NCBI GenBank assembly: GCA_947589115.1
Contig: CANPZP010000005.1
Location: 1 to 53,270 of the forward strand
Direction of reading: 5' to 3'
Source: Candidatus Gastranaerophilales bacterium
GTDB taxonomy: Bacteria > Cyanobacteriota > Vampirovibrionia > Gastranaerophilales > Gastranaerophilaceae
Length of the DNA stretch: 53,270 nt
Below the pieces are notes generated by a model that was given only the letters and a program-made list of their open reading frames with translations, searched no databases and was not told where the DNA came from. The position numbers were made by a program, and so were the translations under genes. Shown here one piece after another: positions 1 through 8,554 of this stretch; position 1 is the stretch's first letter, and the number at the start of each line of letters is the position of its first letter.

Positions 1-48
1 CAATCCGACGGATGGGAAATAAAAAGCGATTATCCGCACAGAATTTAA
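1..48 (+). CDS. Possible 3' end of a gene running in from the left
   Basis: Frame 1 is open from the window edge and reads QSDGWEIKSDYPHRI before a TAA at 46-48. The piece is too short to assign a family. Frame 3 is also open for a similar distance, to a TGA near 77, so the choice of frame is weak. Nothing recognisable lies between it and the next gene at 123. Confidence 0.3.
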   Translation, partial: QSDGWEIKSDYPHRI

Positions 49-122
49 TCAAGATTTCTAACCCTCTAAGGGAATGATTTTTTATGATTTTTATCTGAGA
101 ATGATAAAAACAGGAGTTATAT

Positions 123-368
123 ATGCGGAATCCTAAAAAATCATTATTAAACGAACTAAACAGAAAATGTACAAAAAAAGTAAGAATATGCACCATAAAA
201 TTTTGTGCAACAGGTTGTCTTGTAGAAGATTTTGACGATGATGATATTGTCTGTCTTGAAAATGTAGAAATTAAGTTTTCAGACGGCTGCAAACAAACTG
301 AACACAGAGATAGTTTATGCATCTGTGATAACAATATTATTGCATTTGAAGCAATCAAAGAATCATAA
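123..368 (+). CDS. Small Cys-rich protein, possibly Sm-like fold
   Basis: This 81-residue protein is not recognised. An AGGAG ribosome site sits 6-7 bases before the ATG. It has a basic N-terminal helix (about residues 3-18) followed by alternating hydrophobic strands, with the segment CLVEDFDDDDIVCLENVEI in the middle and IIAFEAI at the end. That order, helix then short beta strands with a 'GxLvexxdDxivLEN'-type turn, resembles Sm/Hfq-like small beta-barrels, but this is a pattern impression only. It contains eight cysteines but no clear metal motif. No operon partner is visible; the next gene faces it from the opposite strand. Confidence 0.6.
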   Translation: MRNPKKSLLNELNRKCTKKVRICTIKFCATGCLVEDFDDDDIVCLENVEIKFSDGCKQTEHRDSLCICDNNIIAFEAIKES

Positions 369-388
369 AAAAAACACCGCAAATGCGG
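369..388 (-). terminator. Rho-independent terminator for the small minus-strand gene
   Basis: CCGCA/TGCGG arms (377-381 and 384-388) are followed, on the minus strand, by a run of Ts (positions 374 down to 367). The T-run lies on the minus side only, so it serves the gene ending at 420 and not the plus-strand gene ending at 368. Confidence 0.6.
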
Positions 389-419
389 CATTAGTCTAAA
401 ACTGGAAAATAAATCCTAA

Positions 420-731
420 CTATTCTGAAAATTCGCTCTTGATATCAGGCAGTTCGTTAAAATTGAAAATAAAATGCGAATATCTTTCCATTCTCAATTT
501 AAACCAAACCAGCATTGTATCCGAGCCGTAAATCTTTATTGTCCTCATTCTGTCAAAGTTTTTACTGCTGCGATTGTAAGCTTCATCAATATAAGTCTGA
601 CACTTGCAATTCAGCTCTTCAACCAAATCATAAAGAGTTTTTAGCCAAGCTGCTTGTACTTGTATATCATTTACTTTATACTCTAGTATCATACCTTTCC
701 TGACTTTATTTGCTTCTCGCACAACTACCAT
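420..731 (-). CDS. Hypothetical protein
   Basis: No family is recognised. The frame is open from an ATG at 764 (114 aa, basic start MFKKRKKQELY), but that ATG has no good ribosome site. The in-frame ATG at 731-729 has AGGAA with 6 bases of spacing, so the 103-residue form is preferred here. The product is mixed alpha/beta with a Trp-rich centre (QAAWLKTLYDLVEEL, then MLVWFKLRMERY) and no signal peptide or membrane helix. It stands alone, with its own terminator downstream. About 120 bp of very AT-rich DNA separate it from folD. Confidence 0.6.
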   Translation of the reverse strand: MVVVREANKVRKGMILEYKVNDIQVQAAWLKTLYDLVEELNCKCQTYIDEAYNRSSKNFDRMRTIKIYGSDTMLVWFKLRMERYSHFIFNFNELPDIKSEFSE

Positions 732-884
732 GTATAATTCCTGTTTTTTCCTTTTTTTAAACATTTTTTCTTTCTTTATTTAAAAAATCATTAAGTAATT
801 TTTATATAAAATTGTGAAAATCTTACTTAATTAACAGGAAACAAGATATACAAAACAATTTTTTTATTAAGAAATATTAAGAAA

Positions 885-1733
885 TTATAAAACAAAGTTT
901 TGTTGTATTTGAAAAAGTTCAAAAGTATTTTCAAGAAGCATAGCAATAGTCATAGGCCCGACACCGCCGGGAACGGGTGTAATCATGGAAACTTTATCTT
1001 TTACATCATTAAAATCAACATCTCCCGTTATGCCTTTTTCTGTTCTGTTTATACCCACATCTATAACCACGGCACCTTTCTTTATAAACTTTGAATTAAT
1101 AAAATTAGGTATACCTATGGCACTAATAACTATATCCTGACTTGAAGCAATTTCCGCCAAATTTTCGGTTTTACTGTGAGCCATTGTTACTGTGGCATTA
1201 CGCTGTTGAAGCATTAAAGAAAGAGGTTTACCGACTATATTTGAACGTCCTATAACTATAACATTTTTACCTTCCGGATTTACTTTATATTCATCTAAAA
1301 GTCTTATTATTCCTTTTGGAGTGCAAGGAACGGCATACGGATTATATCCGAGCGCCATCCAGCCGAAATTATATGATGTAAATCCGTCGGCATCTTTTAT
1401 GGGGTCTACTGACTCTATTATTTTTTGACTGTTTAGGTTATTTGGTAACGGTAATTGAATTAACATAGCGTTTATATTTGAATCGTCATTCATAATATAA
1501 ATTTGTTCAAGAAAATCTTTTTCGGAAATATCGGAAGGAAGTTCAACTACAGATAATGTAAAACCTATATATTCCGCCTTTTTTTTCTTATTATTAACAT
1601 ATATTCTGCTTGCCGAATTATTTCCCGCCAGAAATACAACCAAATGAGGTTTTTTTTCTAACTTACCGGTTTTTATTTTAAGCTGATTTATTATTATTTC
1701 CGATAATAATTTACCGTCCATTATAACTGTCAT
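885..1733 (-). CDS. folD: Bifunctional methylenetetrahydrofolate dehydrogenase/cyclohydrolase
   Basis: FolD interconverts 5,10-methylene-, 5,10-methenyl- and 10-formyl-tetrahydrofolate with NADP in the cytosol. At 282 residues the length is normal. Visible motifs are the active-site Tyr45-xxx-Lys49 (RIYVNNKKKKAEYIGF), LIQLPLP, DPIKDADGF, PCTPKGI, the Rossmann segment VIGRSNIVGKPLSLML, VIDVGINR, and the C-terminal PVPGGVGPMT. The ATG overlaps the stop of the upstream ATPase gene as ATGA, so the two are translationally coupled. Its 10-formyl-THF feeds Fmt (7239) and its substrate comes from GlyA (4352), both in this window. Confidence 0.97.
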   Translation of the reverse strand: MTVIMDGKLLSEIIINQLKIKTGKLEKKPHLVVFLAGNNSASRIYVNNKKKKAEYIGFTLSVVELPSDISEKDFLEQIYIMNDDSNINAMLIQLPLPNNLNSQKIIESVDPIKDADGFTSYNFGWMALGYNPYAVPCTPKGIIRLLDEYKVNPEGKNVIVIGRSNIVGKPLSLMLQQRNATVTMAHSKTENLAEIASSQDIVISAIGIPNFINSKFIKKGAVVIDVGINRTEKGITGDVDFNDVKDKVSMITPVPGGVGPMTIAMLLENTFELFQIQQNFVL

Positions 1734-2488
1734 GCAAGTTCCTCGCTTTGCGGTACATTTAACCTGTAATATAATTGCTCCAAGGCATTTTGAATAATGT
1801 CGGATTCTTTTGAAATTCTGTTTGTCTTTAAGCTGTCATCCTTAGGAATCGTTCCTAACGTAGTTAAATCATATTTATTTAATAATTCCAACAGAGGCTC
1901 AATTTCTTGTTTATTAACTTTATTCAGTATAACTCCCAACTGCTCGCCTGCCGCATATTTAGCACTGTATTCCTCTATTCTTTTTGCAAGATGTATTGAT
2001 GCTTCATTGGGTCTTGCTATTACTAAAGTTACATTTACAGGAATATCCACCAATTGATGCAGGTATTTTAAATCAAATTCACAATCAAAAATTACATAAT
2101 CATATCTGTTTATTAATTTAACCAATGCATCATTTATTTGTTTAGTTATGGGACATCTGCAATCTTTTGACCCTATAAGCCAAGATACGATAATATCCGT
2201 ATTATCATCCAGAGGAACAAGTATATCTTCAAGTGCCCATTCTATGTATTCTTGTTTTGTCATGTTATCCGGTATCCCGGTTTTATATTCATGCTTACCG
2301 CTTCTTATTCCGTATATTGTTTGTCTTATATCTTTACCGAAACTGTGTGCTAATTCGGAGGTTAAATCATTATCAAAAAGTAATACCGATTTATCCGGAT
2401 GTTTTTTTCTTATAACATGCCACAATGCTTTTGTTATTGTTGTTTTTCCGCTTCCGCTTTTTCCTGTAATAGCTATTGATACTGTCAT
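1730..2488 (-). CDS. CooC/MinD-like P-loop ATPase
   Basis: This 252-residue ATPase is of the SIMIBI class. The P-loop GKSGSGKTT is at residues 9-17. VLLFDNDLTSEL follows as switch I-like, and YDYVIFDCEFDLKYL serves as Walker B. VTLVIARPNEASI and GVILNKVN are the typical guanine/adenine-binding strands of this class. A Cys pair occurs in KDCRCP. The layout resembles CooC, the nickel-insertion ATPase of carbon monoxide dehydrogenase, which in acetogens often sits near folate C1 genes. No CODH gene is in the window, so the substrate is unknown. GGAG lies 8 bases before the ATG. The gene is coupled to folD by a 4-base overlap. Confidence 0.75.
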   Translation of the reverse strand: MTVSIAITGKSGSGKTTITKALWHVIRKKHPDKSVLLFDNDLTSELAHSFGKDIRQTIYGIRSGKHEYKTGIPDNMTKQEYIEWALEDILVPLDDNTDIIVSWLIGSKDCRCPITKQINDALVKLINRYDYVIFDCEFDLKYLHQLVDIPVNVTLVIARPNEASIHLAKRIEEYSAKYAAGEQLGVILNKVNKQEIEPLLELLNKYDLTTLGTIPKDDSLKTNRISKESDIIQNALEQLYYRLNVPQSEELA

Positions 2489-2507
2489 TTATTTTCTCCG
2501 ATATGAT

Positions 2508-2535
2508 ATTATAACAAATATATTTACTTCGTAAA
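2508..2535 (-). promoter_or_regulatory. Putative sigma70 promoter for the ATPase-folD pair
   Basis: On the minus strand, TTTACG (2535-2530) is separated by 16 bases from a perfect TATAAT (2513-2508), just beyond the queE stop. It would let the ATPase-folD pair be transcribed independently of dnaJ-queE. Confidence 0.4.
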
Positions 2536-2536
2536 C

Positions 2537-3208
2537 TTATCTTACATTTATAAATTTATGCACCTGAGGGATTAACCTTACATTATTATATAATTTACAA
2601 TATTTTTGAAAAATTTCGTTTATAAAATTAGAATCTACGCTTAATTTATTCATTTCGCTTTTTGGTTGAAGCACAATTAGCAAATTATAAGGCTTTGCCA
2701 ACTCGATTGTTTTTTCAATCTCACTGTTTGTAATGTTATTATCAAATACAACTTTTAAAAATATTTCTTTGTTTTTTTCGGCTGCAATTTGAATAAATTT
2801 GGCATGTTCATTATATAATTCTTGCATTTTCGAAGAAGAAGGAAGTTTTATATCCATTGATATAATGTCTAAATAATCAATAATTTTTTCAAGATTTTTA
2901 TATAAAGTACCGTTAGTTTCCAAATAAATTTTATGATTAACCCGCTTTAAAAATTCATAAAGAAAATCAACCTCCAATAGCGGTTCGGCGCCAGTTAAAC
3001 TTATAGAATGAATATTTTTATACAATCTTATTGTTGTTAAAAGTTCTTCAAGTGAATATTCTTTTAAATCGGTTTTAAAATCCGTATCACAATAGGCGCA
3101 GTTTAAATTACATTTTGAAAATCTTATAAAAAGCTGATTAACTCCGATATAAGGACCTTCCCCCTGAATAGATTCAAATATTTCTTTAATTAAGACTTTA
3201 TTTTGCAT
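2537..3208 (-). CDS. queE: 7-carboxy-7-deazaguanine synthase (radical SAM)
   Basis: QueE contracts 6-carboxytetrahydropterin to 7-carboxy-7-deazaguanine, the step that forms the core of preQ0 and queuosine. The start IFESIQGEGPYIGVNQLFIR is the family hallmark and is followed by the 4Fe-4S motif C33xxxC37xxC40. TGAEPLL stands in place of the usual GGEP SAM-binding motif. ISMDIKLPSS and YLETNG are further family motifs. At 223 aa the length is normal. The start overlaps the end of the DnaJ-like gene by 11 bases. The only other queuosine-pathway gene in the window is tgt (35519). Confidence 0.92.
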   Translation of the reverse strand: MQNKVLIKEIFESIQGEGPYIGVNQLFIRFSKCNLNCAYCDTDFKTDLKEYSLEELLTTIRLYKNIHSISLTGAEPLLEVDFLYEFLKRVNHKIYLETNGTLYKNLEKIIDYLDIISMDIKLPSSSKMQELYNEHAKFIQIAAEKNKEIFLKVVFDNNITNSEIEKTIELAKPYNLLIVLQPKSEMNKLSVDSNFINEIFQKYCKLYNNVRLIPQVHKFINVR

Positions 3209-4232
3209 TATTAAAATCTTTCCTTATATTTTTATCGGGATATTTTGAAAGTTCAGTATACAATTCTTTTTCCCTCTCCGAAAGAGAAGCGGGGAGTTTT
3301 ATATAAATCGTAATAATCATATCTCCTCTTTTGGTTTTAGACTTGTTAAAAATTCCCATTCCCGCAAGCTTAAGTTTTTGCCCCGAAGAAGTTAAAGGAG
3401 GAATCTTTACACGAATAACTTCATCCGTAATATTTATAGGAATTTCGCAGCCAAGAACGGCTTCACAAGGGGTAATGGGCAAATTTACCAATATATTCAT
3501 ACCTTCGGTATCAAAATAAGGATTTTTTTCAATTTTTACAATAAGAAATAAGTCGCCGTCCCTTCCGCCGTTTAATCCTTTATTACCCTCTTTTTTTACT
3601 CTTATTTTCGAGCCTTGCATAACCCCTTTAGGTATTTTAACGTTAATTTTCTTTTGTAAAGATATAACACCCGTGCCTTTACACATAGAGCATTCAGCTC
3701 CGTTAATAAATTTTCTGCCTTTACAATTGGGACAAGGCTGAGTGTGAAGTATATTGACTTTTCTGTTAGTGCCGTTTGCCGCTTCAAAACACGATAACGT
3801 TATATCCAGATTTATATCTTCTCCGTTAATAATAATATTATCTTCTTTTGATTTAAATTCCTGCTTTTTAGAATGAAAAAGACTGTCTAATGCTTCATTT
3901 ATGGATTTAGAAAACGATTCCTGATTTTGAGGCTGCTTCCTCTTTTTCATAAATTCATCATATTTACTCTTTTCTGATTTTTTTTGAAATTCATTTTTTA
4001 TTTTTTCTTTGTAAAATCTGTGCAAAACATCGTACTTTTTCCTCGATTCTTCATTTGAAAGAATCTCATAAGCTTCTTGAATTTCCTTAAAAATCAGAGA
4101 GTCAACATTCTTTGCTACGTCAGGATGATATTTTCTTACAAGCGTTCTATACGCATGCTTAATATCTTCTTCCGTTGCATCATAATTTATTTCTAAAATT
4201 TTATATAAGTCTTTATTGTAATAATTGGTCAA
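3198..4232 (-). CDS. DnaJ-like co-chaperone with half a zinc domain
   Basis: The J-domain occupies residues 4-70 with HPD at 36-38, so stimulation of a DnaK ATPase is expected. A charged linker without a Gly/Phe region follows (70-130), then the two C-terminal substrate-binding barrels (132-330). The cysteine-rich insert has only two CxxC motifs (C167/C170 in CPNCKGRK and C181/C184 in CSMCKGTG), where canonical DnaJ has four. It could therefore hold one zinc ion. The length, 344 aa, is shorter than DnaJ (about 375) and longer than CbpA. The start is TTG with AGGAG 7 bases upstream; the next Met is at residue 95, inside the linker. Its end overlaps queE by 11 bases. Confidence 0.88.
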   Translation of the reverse strand: MTNYYNKDLYKILEINYDATEEDIKHAYRTLVRKYHPDVAKNVDSLIFKEIQEAYEILSNEESRKKYDVLHRFYKEKIKNEFQKKSEKSKYDEFMKKRKQPQNQESFSKSINEALDSLFHSKKQEFKSKEDNIIINGEDINLDITLSCFEAANGTNRKVNILHTQPCPNCKGRKFINGAECSMCKGTGVISLQKKINVKIPKGVMQGSKIRVKKEGNKGLNGGRDGDLFLIVKIEKNPYFDTEGMNILVNLPITPCEAVLGCEIPINITDEVIRVKIPPLTSSGQKLKLAGMGIFNKSKTKRGDMIITIYIKLPASLSEREKELYTELSKYPDKNIRKDFNNAK

Positions 4233-4293
4233 AGCCCTTCTCCTTTTATCATTTTAAGAGATATTAAAAAAAATTCAAACATTTTTACTTTTT

Positions 4294-4322
4294 TTTACAA
4301 GCAAAACGTATTAAAATATAAT
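4294..4322 (+). promoter_or_regulatory. Strong sigma70 promoter for the glyA operon
   Basis: TTTACA (4294-4299), a 17-base spacer and TATAAT (4317-4322) lie 30 bases before the glyA start. This is among the best consensus matches in the window. The 119-bp gap also separates the divergent DnaJ-like gene. I see no riboswitch-like structure in it. Confidence 0.65.
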
Positions 4323-4351
4323 TTGTTAATTAGATTAGGGAGGGGCCATGC

Positions 4352-5599
4352 ATGGAAATAGAAACAATTAGGAATACAGACCCGGAGGTAGCTGAATTAA
4401 TTGAGAAAGAACTTGAAAGACAGCAGACAACAATAGAATTAATAGCCAGTGAAAATTTCACATCAAAAGCAGTAATGGCAGCAGCAGGAACGGTTCTGAC
4501 CAATAAATATGCGGAAGGAAAACCCTATAAAAGGTTCTATAACGGATGTGAAAATGTTGATAAAATTGAAGAATTGGCTCAGGAAAGAGCAAAAAAATTA
4601 TTTAATGCAGAGCATGCCAATGTACAACCTCACAGCGGTGCACAAGCAAATATGGCAGTATTTTTATATGCGGTTAAACCCGGAGATACGGTTATGGGTA
4701 TGGATTTATCAAACGGCGGACATCTTTCTCACGGTTCACCCGTAAACTTCTCAGGCTTGTATTTTAATATTATTTCTTACGGAGTTAATGATAACGGAGA
4801 AATAGATTATGATAACGTCAGAGAACTTGCCCTAAAACATAAACCAAAATTAATAATTTGCGGAGCAAGTAATTATTCAAAAATAATTGATTTTAAGAAA
4901 TTTAAAGAAATTGCGGACGAAATAGGGGCATATCTGCTTGCCGATATAGCACATATTGCCGCATTAGTTGCAGCAGGTGAGCATCCCAGCCCGTTCCCGT
5001 ACGCAGATTTTGTAACAACAACAACTCATAAAACATTAAGAGGGCCAAGAGGCGGAATAATTATGTGTAAAAAGGAGCATGCTCAAGGTATAGATAAAGC
5101 GGTATTCCCTGGGATTCAAGGCGGGCCTTTGGAACACATAATTGCAGCAAAAGCCGTAGCACTAAAAGAAGCATTATCTGATGAATTTAAACAGTACGCA
5201 AAACAAGTTGTATTAAATGCAAAAGCATTGGCAAAATCACTTATGGATGAAGGTTTAGACATTGTAGGCAACGGTACTGACAATCACGTTATGACTCTTG
5301 ACTTAAGAAAACTTAAAAAAACCGGAAAAGATATTGCCAATATTCTTGAGCTAACGGGAATAACAGCCAATAAAAATACAGTTCCGAATGACCCGGAAAG
5401 TCCTTTTGTAACAAGCGGAGTAAGATTGGGTTCTCCTGCCGCAACTACAAGAGGATTTAAAGAAGAGGATATGACAGAAGTCGGTAAAATTATAGCTGAA
5501 GCAGTTAAAATCTCCGACACAAAAGACGAAAACAAAATTAAAGAATTAAGACAGCGTTCTTTAAACCTTTGTAAAAAGTATCCCTTATATAAGGATTAA
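4352..5599 (+). CDS. glyA: Serine hydroxymethyltransferase
   Basis: GlyA converts serine and tetrahydrofolate to glycine and 5,10-methylene-THF using pyridoxal phosphate. At 415 aa the length is normal. Visible are LIASENF (29-35), [20 protein letters not shown] (94-100), the PLP-phosphate/ring segment ADIAH (197-201) and the Schiff-base lysine K227 in [14 protein letters not shown]. The ATG at 4352 follows AGGGAGGGG at 4337-4345; an ATG at 4348 is out of frame. It is the first gene of a long plus-strand run, and only two bases separate it from the next gene. Confidence 0.97.
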   Translation: MEIETIRNTDPEVAELIEKELERQQTTIELIASENFTSKAVMAAAGTVLTNKYAEGKPYKRFYNGCENVDKIEELAQERAKKLFNAEHANVQPHSGAQANMAVFLYAVKPGDTVMGMDLSNGGHLSHGSPVNFSGLYFNIISYGVNDNGEIDYDNVRELALKHKPKLIICGASNYSKIIDFKKFKEIADEIGAYLLADIAHIAALVAAGEHPSPFPYADFVTTTTHKTLRGPRGGIIMCKKEHAQGIDKAVFPGIQGGPLEHIIAAKAVALKEALSDEFKQYAKQVVLNAKALAKSLMDEGLDIVGNGTDNHVMTLDLRKLKKTGKDIANILELTGITANKNTVPNDPESPFVTSGVRLGSPAATTRGFKEEDMTEVGKIIAEAVKISDTKDENKIKELRQRSLNLCKKYPLYKD

Positions 5600-5601
5600 T
5601 T

Positions 5602-6651
5602 ATGACTCTTGTACAACTATCGGAAGCGAATATCATAGGAACTATTATAGCTTTTATTTTAGGGCTGTTTATAGTTCCTTATGTAATTTCATTTTCAGAA
5701 AAAAAAGGATTAATGGACTTACCGAATGCCAGAAAAATTCACTCACACCCCATTCCAAGACTCGGCGGAGTTTCGATTTGGGTTTGCACCATTTTATCAT
5801 TTCTGGCTTTAATTATTTTAAGCTACTATCCGTACAGGTCATTACTGTCAGGTCTTTTACTCGGAAGCACTTTAATGTTTCTTCTCGGACTGATTGATGA
5901 TATTTACTGTTTGGAAGCAAAATTTAAATTTATAATACAAATTACAATCGCTTCTATCGTATTTTTTCTGGGAGTTAAAATTACAAATGTGTACCTTCCG
6001 TTTGCGGGAATTATACATATAAATCCGATACTGTCATATTTAGGCACAATAGCATGGATAACCGGAATAAGTAATGCGGTTAATTTTATTGACGGAGTCG
6101 ACGGTTTAGCAGGCTCTGTAATCACGGTAAGTTCTGTTTCTTTAGGCTTAATGGCAATTTCATTAGTACCATCAGACGGGGTAAGCAGTTTAATTGCATT
6201 TATACTCGCAGGTTCAATGCTCGGGTTTCTGACATATAATTTCCATCCCGCAAAAATATTTATGGGGGATTCAGGTGCATTATTTGCCGGATTTTTATTG
6301 GCAACTCTTTCCATAATGTATCAAATGAAAACATTTGATGCTAAAATGTACGTCCCTTTATTAATATTGGCAGTACCAATAATGGATATATCCTTTTCTT
6401 CCTTAAGACGTATTATAAAAGGAATATCTCCTTTTGTTGCAGATTCGGAACATATTCATCATAAACTTTTAAAACTGGGATTATCACAAAATAAAGCAGT
6501 TTTGGTTATGGTAATATTTTCTATATTTATGGGATGGCTCGCAACGAATATAGCAGCTTCCGATACTACAAAATATTTCTTTTATGCTGTTATAATATCA
6601 ATAGTAATGATTATTTTAAACAGATATGCAAAAACTGGCGAAGGAAAATAA
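5602..6651 (+). CDS. Undecaprenyl-phosphate sugar-1-phosphate transferase (WecA/TagO family)
   Basis: This polytopic membrane enzyme transfers a UDP-HexNAc sugar-1-phosphate to undecaprenyl phosphate, the first step of wall teichoic acid, O-antigen or similar polymers. Ten or so membrane helices are apparent across 349 aa. Family motifs are PNARKIHSHPIPRLGG (41-56), the Asp pair at 99-100 in GLIDD, NFIDGVDGLAG (161-171), FMGDSG near 228 and the HIHHKLL loop near 285. The absence of MraY-specific sequence and the presence of the HIHH loop favour WecA/TagO over MraY. The sugar cannot be told from sequence. It follows glyA by 2 bases and precedes def by 4. Confidence 0.88.
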   Translation: MTLVQLSEANIIGTIIAFILGLFIVPYVISFSEKKGLMDLPNARKIHSHPIPRLGGVSIWVCTILSFLALIILSYYPYRSLLSGLLLGSTLMFLLGLIDDIYCLEAKFKFIIQITIASIVFFLGVKITNVYLPFAGIIHINPILSYLGTIAWITGISNAVNFIDGVDGLAGSVITVSSVSLGLMAISLVPSDGVSSLIAFILAGSMLGFLTYNFHPAKIFMGDSGALFAGFLLATLSIMYQMKTFDAKMYVPLLILAVPIMDISFSSLRRIIKGISPFVADSEHIHHKLLKLGLSQNKAVLVMVIFSIFMGWLATNIAASDTTKYFFYAVIISIVMIILNRYAKTGEGK

Positions 6652-6655
6652 ACTA

Positions 6656-7246
6656 ATGACGGTAAGAAAAATAGTAAAATACGGAACGGCTTCATTAAGA
6701 GAAAAATCAAAAGAAGTTCATAAAATATCAAAAAAAGTTCAACTGTTGGTTGAAGATTTGTATGACACTTTATATGCATTAAACGGTGTGGGGCTTGCCG
6801 CTCCTCAAATCGGCGAAAATCTTAGAGTATTTGTAATTGATATAGGAACAAATCCAAAAACTATGAATCCTATTACATTTATTAATCCTAAAATATTAAA
6901 AACAGAAGGAGCAATAAATTCGTATGAAGGGTGCTTGAGTTTCCCCGACGCCTATACAAACGTAAGACGGCATAAATATGTGAAAGTAAAAGCTCTTGAT
7001 ATAAAGGGACGTCCGTTTATTTTGGAGGCAGATGAAGGTACACTATTGGCAAGAGCGATTCAGCATGAATTTGACCATTTAGACGGAATATTATTTATTG
7101 ACCATTGCAGAAACAGATTTGAAGCAGATAAAATATTAACGGAAAAAGGTCTGAATCCCGTTGATGCAAAATATTTACTGGAAGAAAAAGATATGGAAGA
7201 GGAAATATTAAAAAATCCTCAACAAGAGGAGAAGCCTGTTGATTAA
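6656..7246 (+). CDS. def: Peptide deformylase
   Basis: Def removes the N-formyl group from new proteins. The three metal-site motifs are GVGLAAPQIG, EGCLSFPD (metal Cys) and QHEFDHLDG (two metal His and the catalytic Glu). The frame is open from an ATG at 6626 inside the preceding gene, but the ATG at 6656 is chosen: it follows AAGGA by 10 bases and gives MTVRKIVKYGTASLREKS, the usual deformylase start (196 aa). The C-terminal tail is longer and more acidic than in E. coli Def. It is followed by fmt with an 8-base overlap, a very common pairing. Confidence 0.96.
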   Translation: MTVRKIVKYGTASLREKSKEVHKISKKVQLLVEDLYDTLYALNGVGLAAPQIGENLRVFVIDIGTNPKTMNPITFINPKILKTEGAINSYEGCLSFPDAYTNVRRHKYVKVKALDIKGRPFILEADEGTLLARAIQHEFDHLDGILFIDHCRNRFEADKILTEKGLNPVDAKYLLEEKDMEEEILKNPQQEEKPVD

Positions 7247-8204
7247 CGTTATTTTTATGGGTACTCCTGATATAGCCGTTGACAGCTTAAATATTTTAAA
7301 CGAATGTCCGGAAATAAATATAAAAGCAGTTATAACACAGCCTGACAGACCAAAAGGAAGAGGAAATAAATTAACTCCGCCCCCCGTAAAGGTTTGCGCA
7401 AACGAAAATAACATTTTATGTTTCCAAACGGCAAAAATAAGCAATGATGAAGAATTAATAAAAAAATTAAAAGAATTAAAGCCTGATTTCTTTGTTACTT
7501 TTGCTTTCGGACAAATACTGTCGCAGGAGGTATTAAATATTCCCAAATATTCAACCGTAAACTTACACGCATCTTTACTTCCGAAATATAGAGGCGCAAA
7601 TCCGATACAAAGATGCATATTTAACGGAGATAAAAAAACCGGAATAACAACAATGTTAACTGTTTTAGAACTTGATGCCGGAGATATATGCGAAACAAAA
7701 GAAATTAACATCTCTGACAATATGACGGATATCGAACTTCGAAATATTATAAAAAAAGAATCAGGCAATATAATAATATCTACATTAAAAGGGCTTATAA
7801 ACAATACAATAAAACCGAAAAAACAAGATAAAAAGAATATTTCGGTCGCCTCAAAATTTACTAAACAAGACGGACTAATTGACTGGAATAATTCCGCAAT
7901 TAATATACATAATCAAGTAAGAGCAATGGTTAGTTTTCCCAATGCTTTTACATACGTAAATAATAAAATGATTAAAATATTAGAAACAAAAATCGGCTCT
8001 TTTCCGTCAAATCCGGAAAATTATTCTGAAATAATCAAAATTACTAAAGAAGGAATAGAAGTCGGAGCAAAAGAAGGCAGTATAATAATAACTAAAGTAA
8101 AACCCGAGAACAAAGGAATAATGGGTGCTTATGATTTTGCAAACGGTGCAAAAATACATCCCGGTATGAAATTTGGAGATAAAATATGTATCAAAGAGGT
8201 ATAA
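7239..8204 (+). CDS. fmt: Methionyl-tRNA formyltransferase
   Basis: Fmt transfers a formyl group from 10-formyl-THF to Met-tRNAfMet. The start VIFMGTPDIAVDSL, the loop PDRPKGRGNKLTPPPVK, LHASLLPKYRGANPIQ (with the catalytic HxSLLPxxRG) and LDAGDI are all present. A C-terminal OB-like domain runs from about 205 to 321. The start codon is TTG at 7239, with AGAGGAG about 8 bases upstream; the next Met is residue 7, within the motif. It overlaps def by 8 bases and aroH by 19 bases. Confidence 0.97.
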   Translation: MINVIFMGTPDIAVDSLNILNECPEINIKAVITQPDRPKGRGNKLTPPPVKVCANENNILCFQTAKISNDEELIKKLKELKPDFFVTFAFGQILSQEVLNIPKYSTVNLHASLLPKYRGANPIQRCIFNGDKKTGITTMLTVLELDAGDICETKEINISDNMTDIELRNIIKKESGNIIISTLKGLINNTIKPKKQDKKNISVASKFTKQDGLIDWNNSAINIHNQVRAMVSFPNAFTYVNNKMIKILETKIGSFPSNPENYSEIIKITKEGIEVGAKEGSIIITKVKPENKGIMGAYDFANGAKIHPGMKFGDKICIKEV

Positions 8205-8551
8205 GAGGCGCTATTACCATAGATTCTGATAATGAAAACGATGTAAGAAAAGCGGTAATCGAATTAATATCTGAAATTAAGAAAAAAAATGAATTTGATG
8301 ATTCAGACATATCTTCGGTTTTATTTACATTAACCGACGATATTAAATGTATATACCCCGCAAAAATAGCCAGAGAAGAATTTAAAAATTGGGATAAAGT
8401 ACCTATGATGTGCGTACAGGAAATGAAAATAGAAAATTCACTTCCCAAATGTATGAGAACACTAATAGTTATAAATACAACGCTTAGTCAGGATAAAATA
8501 AAACATGTATATTTAAAAGGTGCAGAAGTTTTAAGAAAAGACATAATATAA
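8186..8551 (+). CDS. aroH: Chorismate mutase, AroH type
   Basis: AroH rearranges chorismate to prephenate for phenylalanine and tyrosine. The 121-aa length and the signature order RGIRGAITID, then FTLTDDI, YPAKIAREE, VPMMCVQEM and SLPKCMRTLIVIN match the trimeric Bacillus-type enzyme rather than the all-helical AroQ. The C-terminal KHVYLKGAEVLR closes the active site. The first 19 bases lie inside fmt. This biosynthetic gene sits oddly inside a translation-linked operon. Confidence 0.9.
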   Translation: MYQRGIRGAITIDSDNENDVRKAVIELISEIKKKNEFDDSDISSVLFTLTDDIKCIYPAKIAREEFKNWDKVPMMCVQEMKIENSLPKCMRTLIVINTTLSQDKIKHVYLKGAEVLRKDII

Positions 8552-8554
8552 GAT

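Noticed and set aside
4233-4351. Possible glycine or folate riboswitch before glyA
   Set aside because: The promoter leaves only about 25 bases of leader, and no aptamer-like pairing is visible.
5904-6314. Antisense open frame inside the WecA/TagO gene
   Set aside because: It is a shadow of a well-supported membrane enzyme, with no start signal of its own.
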